DNA of 64,000 bases, taken from assembly GCA_024998565.1 (NCBI GenBank), contig JACOEM010000008.1:179280-243279 (forward strand), read 5' to 3'. Within the stretch, counting starts at the first letter, position 1. Every line of letters starts with the position of its first letter. Shown here in pieces: positions 1-8,101 of this stretch. The position numbers and the translations under genes are program-made. Under the pieces are notes generated by a model. It worked only from the letters and a program-made list of their open reading frames with translations, ran no database searches and had not been told where the DNA came from. Source of the stretch: Nitrospira sp. Lineage in GTDB: Bacteria > Nitrospirota > Nitrospiria > Nitrospirales > Nitrospiraceae.

Positions 1-1554
1 TGGCTGAGTCTGATCGTCTTCCTGCCGTTGGCAGGAGCCCTGTTGTGCCTGCTGGTCAAGGCGGAGTCCGCCCGCTGGCTGGCGCTCGGCGTGACCGTCG
101 CCGACTTTGTACTCTCCCTGCCGCTCTGGTGGCTCTTTGATTCCTCGACCGCCGGAATGCAGTTCGTGGAGCGGGCCTCCTGGATCACCTCTCCGCCGGT
201 GCAATACAGCCTCGGCCTCGACGGTATCAGTTTCCCTCTGGTGTTGATGACGACGTTCCTCATGCCCTTTTGCGTCACCGTGTCCTGGACGGCGATCGAC
301 AAGCGCGTTCAGCTGTTCATGTCGATGCTGCTGGTCATGGAAACGGCCATGCTGGGAGTGTTCGTCGCCCTGGACTTCGTGCTGTTCTACGTGTTCTGGG
401 AAGCCATGCTCATCCCGATGTATCTGCTCATCGGCGTCTGGGGCGGTCCCAACCGCCTCTATGCCGCGATCAAGTTTTTCCTCTACACCCTGGCCGGCAG
501 CGTTCTGCTCCTGGTCGCGATCCTCGCCCTGTACTTCCAGGGCGGACATACCTTCGACATCCTGGCGTTGAGCCGCGGCACCTACGGCGCCTCGCTCCAG
601 ATGTGGTTGTTCCTCGCCTTCTTCGCCGCCTTCGCGGTGAAGGTGCCGATGTTCCCGTTCCATACCTGGTTGCCCGATGCACACGTGGAGGCGCCGACCG
701 CAGGCAGCGTGATTCTCGCCAGCGTCTTGTTGAAAATGGGCACGTACGGCTTCCTTCGTTTCACCCTGCCGATGTTGCCGGATGCCACCGTGAGCTTCAC
801 CAAGCCGATGATCGCGCTCTCGATCATCGCCATCATTTACGGCGCCTACATGGCCCTGGCCCAGACGGACATCAAGAAACTCATCGCCTACTCCAGCGTC
901 AGCCACATGGGATTCGTCACCCTGGGGATCTTTGTCCTGAACATCCAAGGCATCGAAGGGGCGGTCATGCAGATGGTGAATCACGGCATCACCACCGGGG
1001 GACTCTTCTTGTGCGTCGGAATTATCTACGAACGCACCCACAGCCGCCAGATTCAGGACAATACGGGCCTGGCCGGGCCGATGCCCCGTTATGCCATCTT
1101 CCTGATGATTTTCGCCCTGTCGTCCTTGGGACTTCCCGGCACCAACAGCTTCGTCGGCGAATTTCTCGTCCTGGCCGGCACGTTCGTCTGGAGTCAATTT
1201 GCGACGGCCCTGGCCGCACTGGGGGTCATCCTGGCCGCGTCCTACATTCTCTGGCTGATGCAGCGAGTGGTCTTCGGGACCCCGGCCGCCGCCCATCGCG
1301 CGCACCTGCTGGATCTGAATGCCCGCGAAACGGCGACCCTCGTCCCGCTGATCGTCCTCGTGTTCGCACTGGGCATTTTTCCAAACCCGTTGTTGAGCCG
1401 CATGCATGCGAGCGTGACGCAGCTCCTGGCCGGCCACAAGGCTCCGGCCGTTGCGGTCAAGCCTCAGCAGACCCCGGTCGCAACAGACAAGCCGACGGCC
1501 ACGATCGCGGCGATGCTTTCTCCCTCATCCTCTGAACAGGCAGCAGCACGATGA
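1..1554 (+). CDS. nuoM: NADH-quinone oxidoreductase subunit M, 5' end outside window
   Basis: Antiporter-like membrane subunit of respiratory complex I, which helps couple quinone reduction to proton pumping. The reading frame is open from base 1, so the start lies upstream; 517 residues are visible. Many hydrophobic helices are evident. The family signature around HTWLPDAHVEAPTAGSV is intact, as is the lysine-bearing helix segment ALAQTDIKKLIAYSS typical of Mrp-like complex I subunits. The C-terminus carries a polar, Pro/Ala/Thr-rich tail. The stop overlaps the nuoN start (ATGA), so the two are translationally coupled, as at the end of a normal nuo operon. Identification is secure from motifs and from the nuoN neighbour. 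Confidence 0.95.
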   Translation, partial: WLSLIVFLPLAGALLCLLVKAESARWLALGVTVADFVLSLPLWWLFDSSTAGMQFVERASWITSPPVQYSLGLDGISFPLVLMTTFLMPFCVTVSWTAIDKRVQLFMSMLLVMETAMLGVFVALDFVLFYVFWEAMLIPMYLLIGVWGGPNRLYAAIKFFLYTLAGSVLLLVAILALYFQGGHTFDILALSRGTYGASLQMWLFLAFFAAFAVKVPMFPFHTWLPDAHVEAPTAGSVILASVLLKMGTYGFLRFTLPMLPDATVSFTKPMIALSIIAIIYGAYMALAQTDIKKLIAYSSVSHMGFVTLGIFVLNIQGIEGAVMQMVNHGITTGGLFLCVGIIYERTHSRQIQDNTGLAGPMPRYAIFLMIFALSSLGLPGTNSFVGEFLVLAGTFVWSQFATALAALGVILAASYILWLMQRVVFGTPAAAHRAHLLDLNARETATLVPLIVLVFALGIFPNPLLSRMHASVTQLLAGHKAPAVAVKPQQTPVATDKPTATIAAMLSPSSSEQAAAR

Positions 1555-3026
1555 CCTTTCCACTCCAGGACCTCCTCACGATCCTTCCGGAACTCATCGT
1601 CATCGGGACGGCCTGCCTCATTCTGGCGCTGGATCCCATCCTCGAAGCCTCCAAGAAGGACGTCCTCGCCTGGCTGACATTAGGCGCGCTGGCCATGTGC
1701 ATCGGCCTGACCTCCTCTCAGATGACGGGTCGTGTGTCCGCGTTCAGCGGCATGGTCGTGATCGATGCCTATGCGGCATTCTGGAAATTGTTGCTGTACA
1801 TCGTCACCGGACTCACCGTGTTACTGTCTCTCGCGTATCTCAAGGCTGAACGCCTGAGTATCGGCGAGTACTACGGTTTCATCCTGCTCGCACTGGCCGG
1901 AATGATGGTGATGGTGTCCGGCGCCGATCTCCTGACCATCTACCTCGGGACGGAGCTGATGTCCCTCTCGCTCTATGTGATGGCCGGATTGAAACGCACG
2001 GAAGCCCGATCACTGGAAGCATCGGCCAAATATTTCGTGTTGGGCGCCTTCTCGTCCGGGATTTTGTTGTACGGCATCTCGCTGTTGTTCGGCCTGACCG
2101 GCAGCACAGGCCTCTCCGCCATTGCCGCCGCGATCACCACCCATGGCACCGGAGACCCGCTCCTCTCCCTGGCGCTGGTACTGCTCGCGGTCGGATTCGG
2201 ATTCAAAATGGCTGTGGTGCCCTTTCACATGTGGACCCCGGACGTCTATCAAGGTGCGCCGACTTCCGTCACTGCCTTTATGGCCGTCGCCTCGAAAGCC
2301 GCCAGTTTCGGCGCCTTCCTCCGGGTGTTCGTGGAGGGCCTGGGAGCAGCCAGCGCCGATTGGTCGATTCTATTTACGGTGATCTGTCTGGCCACCCTTG
2401 CCTTGGGCAATCTCGTGGCGATCGTCCAGACCAACATCAAACGCATGCTGGCCTATTCCAGCATCGCCCATGCCGGGTATGCCCTGATCGGAGTCGTGGT
2501 GGCAGGCGGTCACAGCGGCGAAGGAGCCTCGACCGGGTTCGCGAGCGTGTTGCTGTATATCGCCATCTATTCGTTCATGACGCTCGGAGCATTTGCCCTG
2601 ATCGGCATGTTGCGCAAAGAAGGGCAGGAGAGCGAGCAGATCGAGGATTATGCCGGGCTGGCCAAACGCGAACCGCTCGCCGCGTTTTTCATGCTGGTGT
2701 TTCTGGTGTCACTGGCCGGCATTCCCCCGACCGCAGGCTTTATCGGCAAGTTCTACATTTTTATGGCCGCGGTGAACGGGGGCATGACATGGCTGGCCAT
2801 CGTGGCGGTCATCTTCGCTGCAATTTCAGCCTTCTACTATCTGCGTGTCGTGATGGTCATGTATATGCGCGAGGCCGAGGGCTCCATAGCCACCCATTCA
2901 CGGCTGGAAACCTCTCCGGCCCTGTCGCTGGTTCTGGCCTGCGCCCTCGCCGGCGTGGTGCTTCTGGGTCTGTTCCCCAATGGCCTGTGGTCGTTGGCCA
3001 GCCAGGCTGCGCCGCTCTTGAAGTAG
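1551..3026 (+). CDS. nuoN: NADH-quinone oxidoreductase subunit N
   Basis: Complex I membrane subunit N, an antiporter-like proton channel in the cytoplasmic membrane. It has 491 residues, close to the usual length, and is almost entirely hydrophobic helices. Recognisable signatures are VVPFHMWTPDVYQGAPT (about residues 222-238) and IVQTNIKRMLAYSSIAHAGY (about 290-309), both typical of NuoN. The ATG overlaps the TGA of nuoM by four bases. It is the last gene of the nuo run: the next gene starts 133 bp downstream and is unrelated. Confidence 0.95.
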   Translation: MTFPLQDLLTILPELIVIGTACLILALDPILEASKKDVLAWLTLGALAMCIGLTSSQMTGRVSAFSGMVVIDAYAAFWKLLLYIVTGLTVLLSLAYLKAERLSIGEYYGFILLALAGMMVMVSGADLLTIYLGTELMSLSLYVMAGLKRTEARSLEASAKYFVLGAFSSGILLYGISLLFGLTGSTGLSAIAAAITTHGTGDPLLSLALVLLAVGFGFKMAVVPFHMWTPDVYQGAPTSVTAFMAVASKAASFGAFLRVFVEGLGAASADWSILFTVICLATLALGNLVAIVQTNIKRMLAYSSIAHAGYALIGVVVAGGHSGEGASTGFASVLLYIAIYSFMTLGAFALIGMLRKEGQESEQIEDYAGLAKREPLAAFFMLVFLVSLAGIPPTAGFIGKFYIFMAAVNGGMTWLAIVAVIFAAISAFYYLRVVMVMYMREAEGSIATHSRLETSPALSLVLACALAGVVLLGLFPNGLWSLASQAAPLLK

Positions 3027-3159
3027 CATCCCGAACCGTTCCTCATGCGGTGGCGTCCGCATTCCTGCGACGACGTCGCGCAGGCCCTCCTCATACCGCG
3101 CTCCGCACCGGACCGGGCCATGGGTCGCAGCACACCGAGTCCACACCATCCAGGATGGC

Positions 3160-4020
3160 ATGACTGAACTGTCGTTTCTCACCAACGTCTTCGACACCTT
3201 TCGACGGCGAGGCTGTCTCAGCTTGGCCGCCTCCCTGGCCTTCTTCTCCTTGCTGTCTCTCTTTCCCATGGTCTTCCTGCTGCTCTACGGCATCAGCTTC
3301 ATCGTCAGCCAGGATGTGATCGGGTATCAATTCCTCCTGGGGTTTCTGAAAGGCTTTCTTCCCAGCATGGGGGAACGACTGGCCAGGGATATTCGGCGCG
3401 TGGCGGAACAGGAAGAGGTCCGGTGGGCGGTGTTTCTCGCGTTCGGCTGGTTCAGCGCACTCGTGTTCTACGAATTGGACTATGCCATGAACACCGTGTT
3501 CGGCACAGCGGCCAAACGGCATCCGCTGATTTCCACGCTGGTGGCGGTCGCGTTGATCTGGATGTTGGGTTTCTTGACGTTGATCTCCTTCGTCGCCACC
3601 CAGGCGATCGAGCTCTTGACGGCCTATGCGCCTCGCTTCCTCGGCATGAACCTGGTCGCCATCGCCGCCCATGATTTTCTGATCGCCTATTCACTCCCGT
3701 TCCTGCTCGCCTTTGCCTCCGTCACCTGTCTCTATCGATTTCTTCCTCATCAGCGGCCCACGTGGCGGGAGGCGACGATCGGAGGGGCGGTGTTCAGCCT
3801 CTTGTGGGTATCAGCCAAAGCCCTGTTCGTGACCTATCTGGAAGATGCCGCCGTCTACACCCAACTCTACGGCTCATTACTCGAAGTGGTGCTCCTCATG
3901 CTCTGGGTCTACTATTCCTCGGCGCTGGTGCTCCTCGGCGCCGTCGTGACCCACGAATGCCAATGCAGACGGCCGTCGTACGGCACAGAAGCCTCTTCTG
4001 ATCGGGCAGAAGTTGTCTGA
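3160..4020 (+). CDS. YihY/BrkB-family inner-membrane protein
   Basis: A 286-residue polytopic membrane protein with about six hydrophobic helices. The N-terminal segment RRGCLSLAASLAFFSLLSLF matches the typical opening of the YihY/virulence factor BrkB family (older name ribonuclease BN). The family's molecular role is not settled; the old RNase annotation is not supported here by any nuclease motif. The C-terminus is short and polar (CQCRRPSYGTEASSDRAEVV). It stands alone, 133 bp after nuoN and convergent with the M50 protease gene. The ATG at 3160 has only a weak Shine-Dalgarno (ccagga). Confidence 0.8.
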   Translation: MTELSFLTNVFDTFRRRGCLSLAASLAFFSLLSLFPMVFLLLYGISFIVSQDVIGYQFLLGFLKGFLPSMGERLARDIRRVAEQEEVRWAVFLAFGWFSALVFYELDYAMNTVFGTAAKRHPLISTLVAVALIWMLGFLTLISFVATQAIELLTAYAPRFLGMNLVAIAAHDFLIAYSLPFLLAFASVTCLYRFLPHQRPTWREATIGGAVFSLLWVSAKALFVTYLEDAAVYTQLYGSLLEVVLLMLWVYYSSALVLLGAVVTHECQCRRPSYGTEASSDRAEVV

Positions 4021-4070
4021 TGCGTTGGAAGAATCAGAGAGAAAGGAAGACCAAGACTGAACGGGGTCCC

Positions 4071-4091
4071 GATCCTGTTACGATGAGGATC
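4071..4091. terminator. weak inverted repeat between convergent genes
   Basis: GATCCT at 4071-4076 pairs with AGGATC at 4086-4091 around a nine-base loop. It overlaps the stop codon of the M50 protease gene and lies 50 bp past the stop of the YihY-type gene. There is no U-tract, so a bidirectional terminator role is only suggested by position. Confidence 0.25.
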
Positions 4092-5250
4092 CCATGCCGG
4101 AAGGGTGTCGCTGCTCAATGAAATGCCCGATGGAGGCGCGCGTCACCAGGCCCAACAGTTGCCCGTCTTGAACGACCACGAGCCGTTCAGCCCCCGTCGC
4201 GATCATCTGCTCCAACGCCTGCATCGCCGAGAGATCCGGCGACACCACCATGTCATCGCTGGAGGTTTGCATGATATCGGCCACCCGGCGGAACGCCCAG
4301 AGCCCATTGCTCACCGTCTGCACATCGCGCACCCCCACGACGCCGACCAGCCGGCCGTCCTGCACCACAGGGAATCCTCCATACCCGTAGGGGAGAAAAT
4401 ACTGGTTCACGGCCTCCTCCAACGTGGTGTCGGGAGAAATGGCCACGACATTGCTGACCATCAACTCGCGGACCGGCACCGACGCCAATGACCCGCGGAT
4501 AGCGGCCTGCTTCCGGCTCCCTCGCGCGGCGGCGAACAGGAACGCCCCCAGCAACACGATCCAGCCCCCGCTGCTCGCCAGAGCACCGGAGACGGTACCG
4601 GAAAGGGCCCCGACGAGAAGAAAGGCCCCGAAGAGGCCGAAGCTCACGCCGAACAACAATCCGACCAATGCCGCCTGGCTTGTCGCGCGATAATAGTCCT
4701 TGCTCCAGGCCCACAACCCGGCCCGCAAGGCGCGACCGCCGTCCAGCGGAAAACCAGGGAGCAGATTAAACAGGCCCAATTGAGTGTTGACCATTCCGAG
4801 CAGCGTCCCCAACGCGACCAACCCGTGCACGGAGGATCCGGTCGGAAGGAACTCCAACAGCGTGACCAGGCCGATGCACAGACCGGCGAGCAGAAAGCTC
4901 ACGATCGGACCGGCAATCGCAATCAAGAACTCAGCCAGGGGATGCGGCGGTTCCTTTCGCATCTGGGCCACACCACCGAAGATAAACAGTGTGATCTGAC
5001 TGATCGGAATCCGATACCGAAGGGCCACCAGGGAATGGCCGAGCTCATGCAGGAGGACGGATGCAAACAGAAGGATGGCCGCCACACCGCCCATCGCCCA
5101 ATATCGCGGCTCGGTGAGACCGGGCAGCACGTCGGGCAAATAGCCCGTCGCCAACGACCAGGTCACAAAGAAAAAGACTAAGAGCCACGAGGCGTGCACG
5201 TGGATGGGAATCCCGAACATCCGGCCGATTTTCCAGTCTGGGCCCTGCAT
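4078..5250 (-). CDS. site-2 protease family (M50) zinc metalloprotease with CBS pair
   Basis: An intramembrane metalloprotease of the M50B type, 390 residues from the chosen start. The zinc site is seen as HELGHS (His68, Glu69, His72) in a membrane helix, and the second metal motif as the Asp in LLPGFPLDGGRALR near residue 150. Several further helices follow, then two CBS domains (about residues 265-385: VRELMVSNVVAISPDTTLEE and the repeat beginning ADIMQTSSDDMVVSPDLSAM). CBS domains usually bind adenine nucleotides and regulate the enzyme. The start at 5250 (MQGPDWKIGRMFGIPIHVH) matches the conserved family N-terminus; the frame is open a further 12 codons upstream to 5286, but that extension looks non-homologous. 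It is divergent from the deacetylase gene. The substrate is not predictable. Confidence 0.88.
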   Translation of the reverse strand: MQGPDWKIGRMFGIPIHVHASWLLVFFFVTWSLATGYLPDVLPGLTEPRYWAMGGVAAILLFASVLLHELGHSLVALRYRIPISQITLFIFGGVAQMRKEPPHPLAEFLIAIAGPIVSFLLAGLCIGLVTLLEFLPTGSSVHGLVALGTLLGMVNTQLGLFNLLPGFPLDGGRALRAGLWAWSKDYYRATSQAALVGLLFGVSFGLFGAFLLVGALSGTVSGALASSGGWIVLLGAFLFAAARGSRKQAAIRGSLASVPVRELMVSNVVAISPDTTLEEAVNQYFLPYGYGGFPVVQDGRLVGVVGVRDVQTVSNGLWAFRRVADIMQTSSDDMVVSPDLSAMQALEQMIATGAERLVVVQDGQLLGLVTRASIGHFIEQRHPSGMGSSS

Positions 5251-5310
5251 GGTTTCACCGTAGCAGCCACCCGGACAGAGCGTCAACTATCGCCGCTGCG
5301 TGCCTTCGGG

Positions 5311-5323
5311 TATACTGCGCCCA
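5311..5323 (+). promoter_or_regulatory. -10-like hexamer giving a near-leaderless start
   Basis: TATACT at 5311-5316 lies six bases before the ATG at 5323, so transcription from it would begin at or near the start codon. No convincing -35 hexamer is seen 16-18 bp upstream. No Shine-Dalgarno precedes the ATG, which agrees with a leaderless message. Confidence 0.35.
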
Positions 5324-6045
5324 TGCGTGGCACGCAGTTCTGGATCAGACTGTGGGCGATCTGCGGAATGGCACTCGCCCTGGAGGCCCTTCCTGTGGAA
5401 GCACAAGTCATCACGGCAGGCCCGGCTTCATGCCCTGCCGTGGCTTTGACCTATGATCTCTGCCCCGTGCGCACGGCCTCCGGATTCGACCGGGAGCTGA
5501 TCGACTTCCTCATCGAGCACAAGGTGCCGGCGACGTTTTTCATGTCCGGCCGCTGGATGGCTAAACACGATGCCGAGGTCAAGAAGCTGCTTGCCGTGCC
5601 GTTTTTCGAAATCGGCACCCACGGCGAGGTACATGCCCATTTACCGATGCACGAGGTCGAGGAACAGCAACAGGAAATTATGGGGCCGGTGCGCCTGCTC
5701 AAGACCAAATACGGTCGCCCTGCCGCCCTGTTCCGGCCGCCCTATGGAGAATATAACGACCAAACGGTCGAAGCCGTGAAAGCCCTGGGCCTGAAGTTTA
5801 TCCTGTGGAATATCGAATCCGGCGATCCCGACCCGACGCTGACGGCAGAAGCGATCGTGACCCGTGTGCAGAAACGAATGAAGCCGGGCAGCGTGATCGT
5901 CATGCACGCCAACGGCAAGGGCAAACATACCCGCGAAGTGAGCGAAACCCTCGCCGCCACCCTGTTGCCGGCCAAAGGCCTGACCCCGATGACCGTGTCG
6001 GACCTCTTACGATGCAACCAATCGACAGCCACCCCCACACCATAA
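5323..6045 (+). CDS. secreted polysaccharide deacetylase family protein
   Basis: A 240-residue NodB-type carbohydrate esterase (CE4) with a signal peptide (MRGTQFWIRLWAICGMALAL then EALPVEA), so probably periplasmic. CE4 motifs are visible: motif 1 as LTYDLCP, where the catalytic-base Asp is kept but the following metal-binding Asp is Leu; motif 2 as THGEVHAHL with the H-x3-H zinc pair; motif 3 as RPPYGEYND; and the final motif as VIVMHANG. The TYDLCP variant recalls a known subfamily with TFDLCE, so the change need not mean inactivity. The frame is open 43 codons further upstream, over the M50 gene, but signal-peptide logic puts the start at 5323. The substrate is unknown. Confidence 0.82.
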   Translation: MRGTQFWIRLWAICGMALALEALPVEAQVITAGPASCPAVALTYDLCPVRTASGFDRELIDFLIEHKVPATFFMSGRWMAKHDAEVKKLLAVPFFEIGTHGEVHAHLPMHEVEEQQQEIMGPVRLLKTKYGRPAALFRPPYGEYNDQTVEAVKALGLKFILWNIESGDPDPTLTAEAIVTRVQKRMKPGSVIVMHANGKGKHTREVSETLAATLLPAKGLTPMTVSDLLRCNQSTATPTP

Positions 6046-6503
6046 TTCGCGACATGCGGGAGGACGATCGCGACCCGGTGATCGAGATCCTCACCGGCTC
6101 CGATCCCTGGAAGCGACTCGGCTTCACCGCCGTCGATTGGAACCGTATCTTTGCACCGCTGCCCGCCGGGCGAGAGACGTTTGTGTTGGAAATCGACGGG
6201 ACCGTGTTGGGCATTGCCATCGTGCGCAAGAAATTCCTGTTCGGAGATTATCTGGAGCTACTCGGGATCTCCCCGTCGGCGATCGGCCAGGGACTCGGCG
6301 GCCGGTTGTTGTCCCATGTCGAATCGCTCACGTTCGCGCGGGCCAACAATATGTTTGCCTGCGTGTCGGACTTTAACGATGGAGCCCGGGCCTTCTACCG
6401 CAAGCAGGGCTATAAGGAAATCGGTCCCATGCCGAACTTTCTCATTCCCGGCTACGCCGAAATTCTGCTGCGCAAGACGACCGGCCCGGCACGAAAGAGC
6501 TAA
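6012..6503 (+). CDS. GNAT family N-acetyltransferase
   Basis: A 163-residue GNAT-fold acetyltransferase. The acetyl-CoA loop is seen in LGISPSAIGQGLGGRLLSHV (Q-G-L-G-G form), followed by the C-terminal core NDGARAFYRKQGYKEIG, which is typical of the family. The start at 6012 overlaps the end of the deacetylase gene by 34 bases, implying translational coupling; ATG 6054 is a possible alternative but would cut into the first strand (IIRDMREDDRDPVIEI). The acceptor substrate cannot be told from the sequence. Confidence 0.8.
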   Translation: MQPIDSHPHTIIRDMREDDRDPVIEILTGSDPWKRLGFTAVDWNRIFAPLPAGRETFVLEIDGTVLGIAIVRKKFLFGDYLELLGISPSAIGQGLGGRLLSHVESLTFARANNMFACVSDFNDGARAFYRKQGYKEIGPMPNFLIPGYAEILLRKTTGPARKS

Positions 6504-6518
6504 CGGCTACGAGCCTCT

Positions 6519-6559
6519 GGCAAGAGAACAGAGCAGCACTTCTCATTTCTTCTCTTGCC
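6519..6559. repeat. 10-bp inverted repeat before the VOC gene
   Basis: GGCAAGAGAA at 6519-6528 pairs perfectly with TTCTCTTGCC at 6550-6559, loop 21 bases. It sits 15 bp after the GNAT stop and abuts the repeat motif at 6557-6593. It may act as a terminator or be part of a palindromic repeat family. Confidence 0.5.
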
Positions 6560-6593
6560 ATCAGCTATACGCCATCTGCTATAAGCTCCTCGT
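6557..6593 (+). repeat. intergenic repeat, copy A (start-codon adjacent)
   Basis: A 37-base unit ending directly at the ATG of the VOC gene. It begins GCCATCAGCTAT and contains GCTATAAGCTC. A second copy at 50878-50917 agrees at 31 of 37 aligned positions and also ends at a start codon. Confidence 0.6.
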
Positions 6594-6992
6594 ATGAAAG
6601 TCACAAAACTCCTCCATACCCGCATGCGGGTCAGCGACATGGATCAGACGATCCGCTTCTACCAGCACATATTGGGGCTGGAGGTCCTGGAGCGCAAGGT
6701 CTCGCCGCGGGGGTCCCACCTCGCGTTTCTCAAAGTTCCTAACAGTGAAGAACTTATCGAACTGTGCAGTTTTCCCGCGAGCGGACCGGTGACCGTGCAG
6801 GAAGATCTGGTGCACCTCGCCTTTCAGGTCGAGAACCTGGACGACACGATCCGGGCACTGGAAGCCAAGCAGGTGAACATCACCGACGGCCCGACCAAGA
6901 CCTCCTCCGGCAGTCGCTTCATTTTTATCGACGCGCCGGACGGCTACGAAGTGGAACTCATCGAACGCCCGCCGGGCACCGCACTGGTGTAA
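6594..6992 (+). CDS. VOC superfamily protein (lactoylglutathione lyase-like)
   Basis: A 132-residue vicinal-oxygen-chelate protein made of two beta-alpha-beta-beta-beta modules. Likely metal ligands are His8 (LLHTRMRVSDMDQTI), Glu in EELIELCSF, His in EDLVHLAFQVENLD and Glu in GYEVELIER, the pattern of glyoxalase I. The opening RMRVSDMDQTIRFYQHILGL is typical of GloA-like enzymes that detoxify methylglyoxal. Specificity is not certain, because many VOC enzymes share this pattern. No Shine-Dalgarno is seen; instead a repeated 37-base element abuts the ATG. Confidence 0.75.
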   Translation: MKVTKLLHTRMRVSDMDQTIRFYQHILGLEVLERKVSPRGSHLAFLKVPNSEELIELCSFPASGPVTVQEDLVHLAFQVENLDDTIRALEAKQVNITDGPTKTSSGSRFIFIDAPDGYEVELIERPPGTALV

Positions 6993-7152
6993 GGCACGTC
7001 GTTCGGGAAACGTCGCTCGTCCGACACAGGCCGGTGCGCGCATTCCCCCTTCCGCACCGACGGCCTGCCCCCATTGACGAATCCGAATCCGTCCAAGTAT
7101 TGTCTCCTCGCTTCACGTTTCACGAGCGACGAACGATGAGAAGGAGACGCAG

Positions 7153-8022
7153 ATGAAGAACGGGTTTTTCCGCGGACACGGACTCGGCAACGACTATGTG
7201 GTGATGGATCCCACGGACCTGACGTTCAAACTCACCCCCGGCAGAATCCGCGGCATCTGCGATCGCCATTGGGGACTGGGCAGCGACGGGATCCTGGCGC
7301 TGGTCCCCTCGAAGAAAGCCGACTTCGGCCTGCGCATCTACAATCCGGACGGCAGCGAGGCGGAAAAATCCGGTAATGGCCTGCGCATCTTCGCCCGCTA
7401 CCTGCACGCCACCGGCAAAACCAAAAAGCGAGCCTTCACGGTCGAAACCAAAGGGGGCTTGGTCTCCATTGCTCTCCATCTCGATCGCCACGGCGACGCC
7501 GCTGCCGCCACGGTCGAGATGGGCCGGGCGACGTTTCAACCGAGCGCCCTTCCTTGTACACTCACGGTCGATGAGCTGATCCGGCAGCCCATCGAAGCCG
7601 CCGGGCGGTCGTTGCAATTCACCGGGGTCAGCGTCGGCAATCCTCACTGCGTGATATTCAAACAGCCGGGTGAGACCTGGACGAGAGAGGACCTCCTCAC
7701 CCTGGGGCCTGTGCTCGAAAACCATGCTCTCTTCCCGAAACGGACCAACGTCCAACTCGCGGTGCCCACCGGCCCGAAAGAAATCTTCATTCTGATCTGG
7801 GAACGCGGCGCCGGGGAAACGCAGGCTTCCGGATCGTCGTCCTGTGCGGCTGCCAGCGCCGCCGTCCGCCTCGGACTGGTGAAGGGACCGGTCACGGTCA
7901 AGATGCCCGGCGGCACGCTCAACATCGAAGTCGCCCAGGACTTCAGCCTCACAATGAAAGGCCCGGTCGCAGAGGTCGCCCGAGGTGCCCTGAGTCCGTC
8001 GTTTGTGCGCGGACTCAAATAA
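7153..8022 (+). CDS. DapF-like epimerase family protein lacking both catalytic cysteines
   Basis: A 289-residue protein with the full diaminopimelate epimerase fold: FFRGHGLGNDYVVMD at the N-terminus, GVSVGNPHCVIF in the middle and ERGAGETQ near the C-terminus. In DapF two cysteines act as the acid/base pair, in CGNG and ACGTG motifs. Here both are serine: Ser73 in KSGNGLRIFARY and Ser226 in ETQASGSSSCAA; the structural Cys five residues later (Cys231) is kept. So the fold is DapF but the standard racemisation chemistry should be impaired or changed. It may be a paralogue with another role, with the true dapF elsewhere in the genome. A strong Shine-Dalgarno (aaggag) precedes the ATG. It lies 79 bp before uvrC. 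Confidence 0.8.
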   Translation: MKNGFFRGHGLGNDYVVMDPTDLTFKLTPGRIRGICDRHWGLGSDGILALVPSKKADFGLRIYNPDGSEAEKSGNGLRIFARYLHATGKTKKRAFTVETKGGLVSIALHLDRHGDAAAATVEMGRATFQPSALPCTLTVDELIRQPIEAAGRSLQFTGVSVGNPHCVIFKQPGETWTREDLLTLGPVLENHALFPKRTNVQLAVPTGPKEIFILIWERGAGETQASGSSSCAAASAAVRLGLVKGPVTVKMPGGTLNIEVAQDFSLTMKGPVAEVARGALSPSFVRGLK

Positions 8023-8101
8023 CTTCTCGTCAACCGTCCATGGTCACTCGTGAGGAAATTCAGGACCCCGTCCTGGTATCCTTACGCCTGACGGATGACC
8101 T

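Noticed and set aside
270..1535. Long open frame on the plus strand inside nuoM
   Set aside because: Arg/Pro/His-rich translation typical of a shadow frame in G+C-rich DNA; nuoM in the other frame is certain. The same holds for 2231-3163 over nuoN and other overlapping frames.
5194..5322. N-terminal extension of the deacetylase
   Set aside because: It overlaps the M50 gene on the other strand, has no signal-peptide character, and a proper signal peptide begins at 5323.
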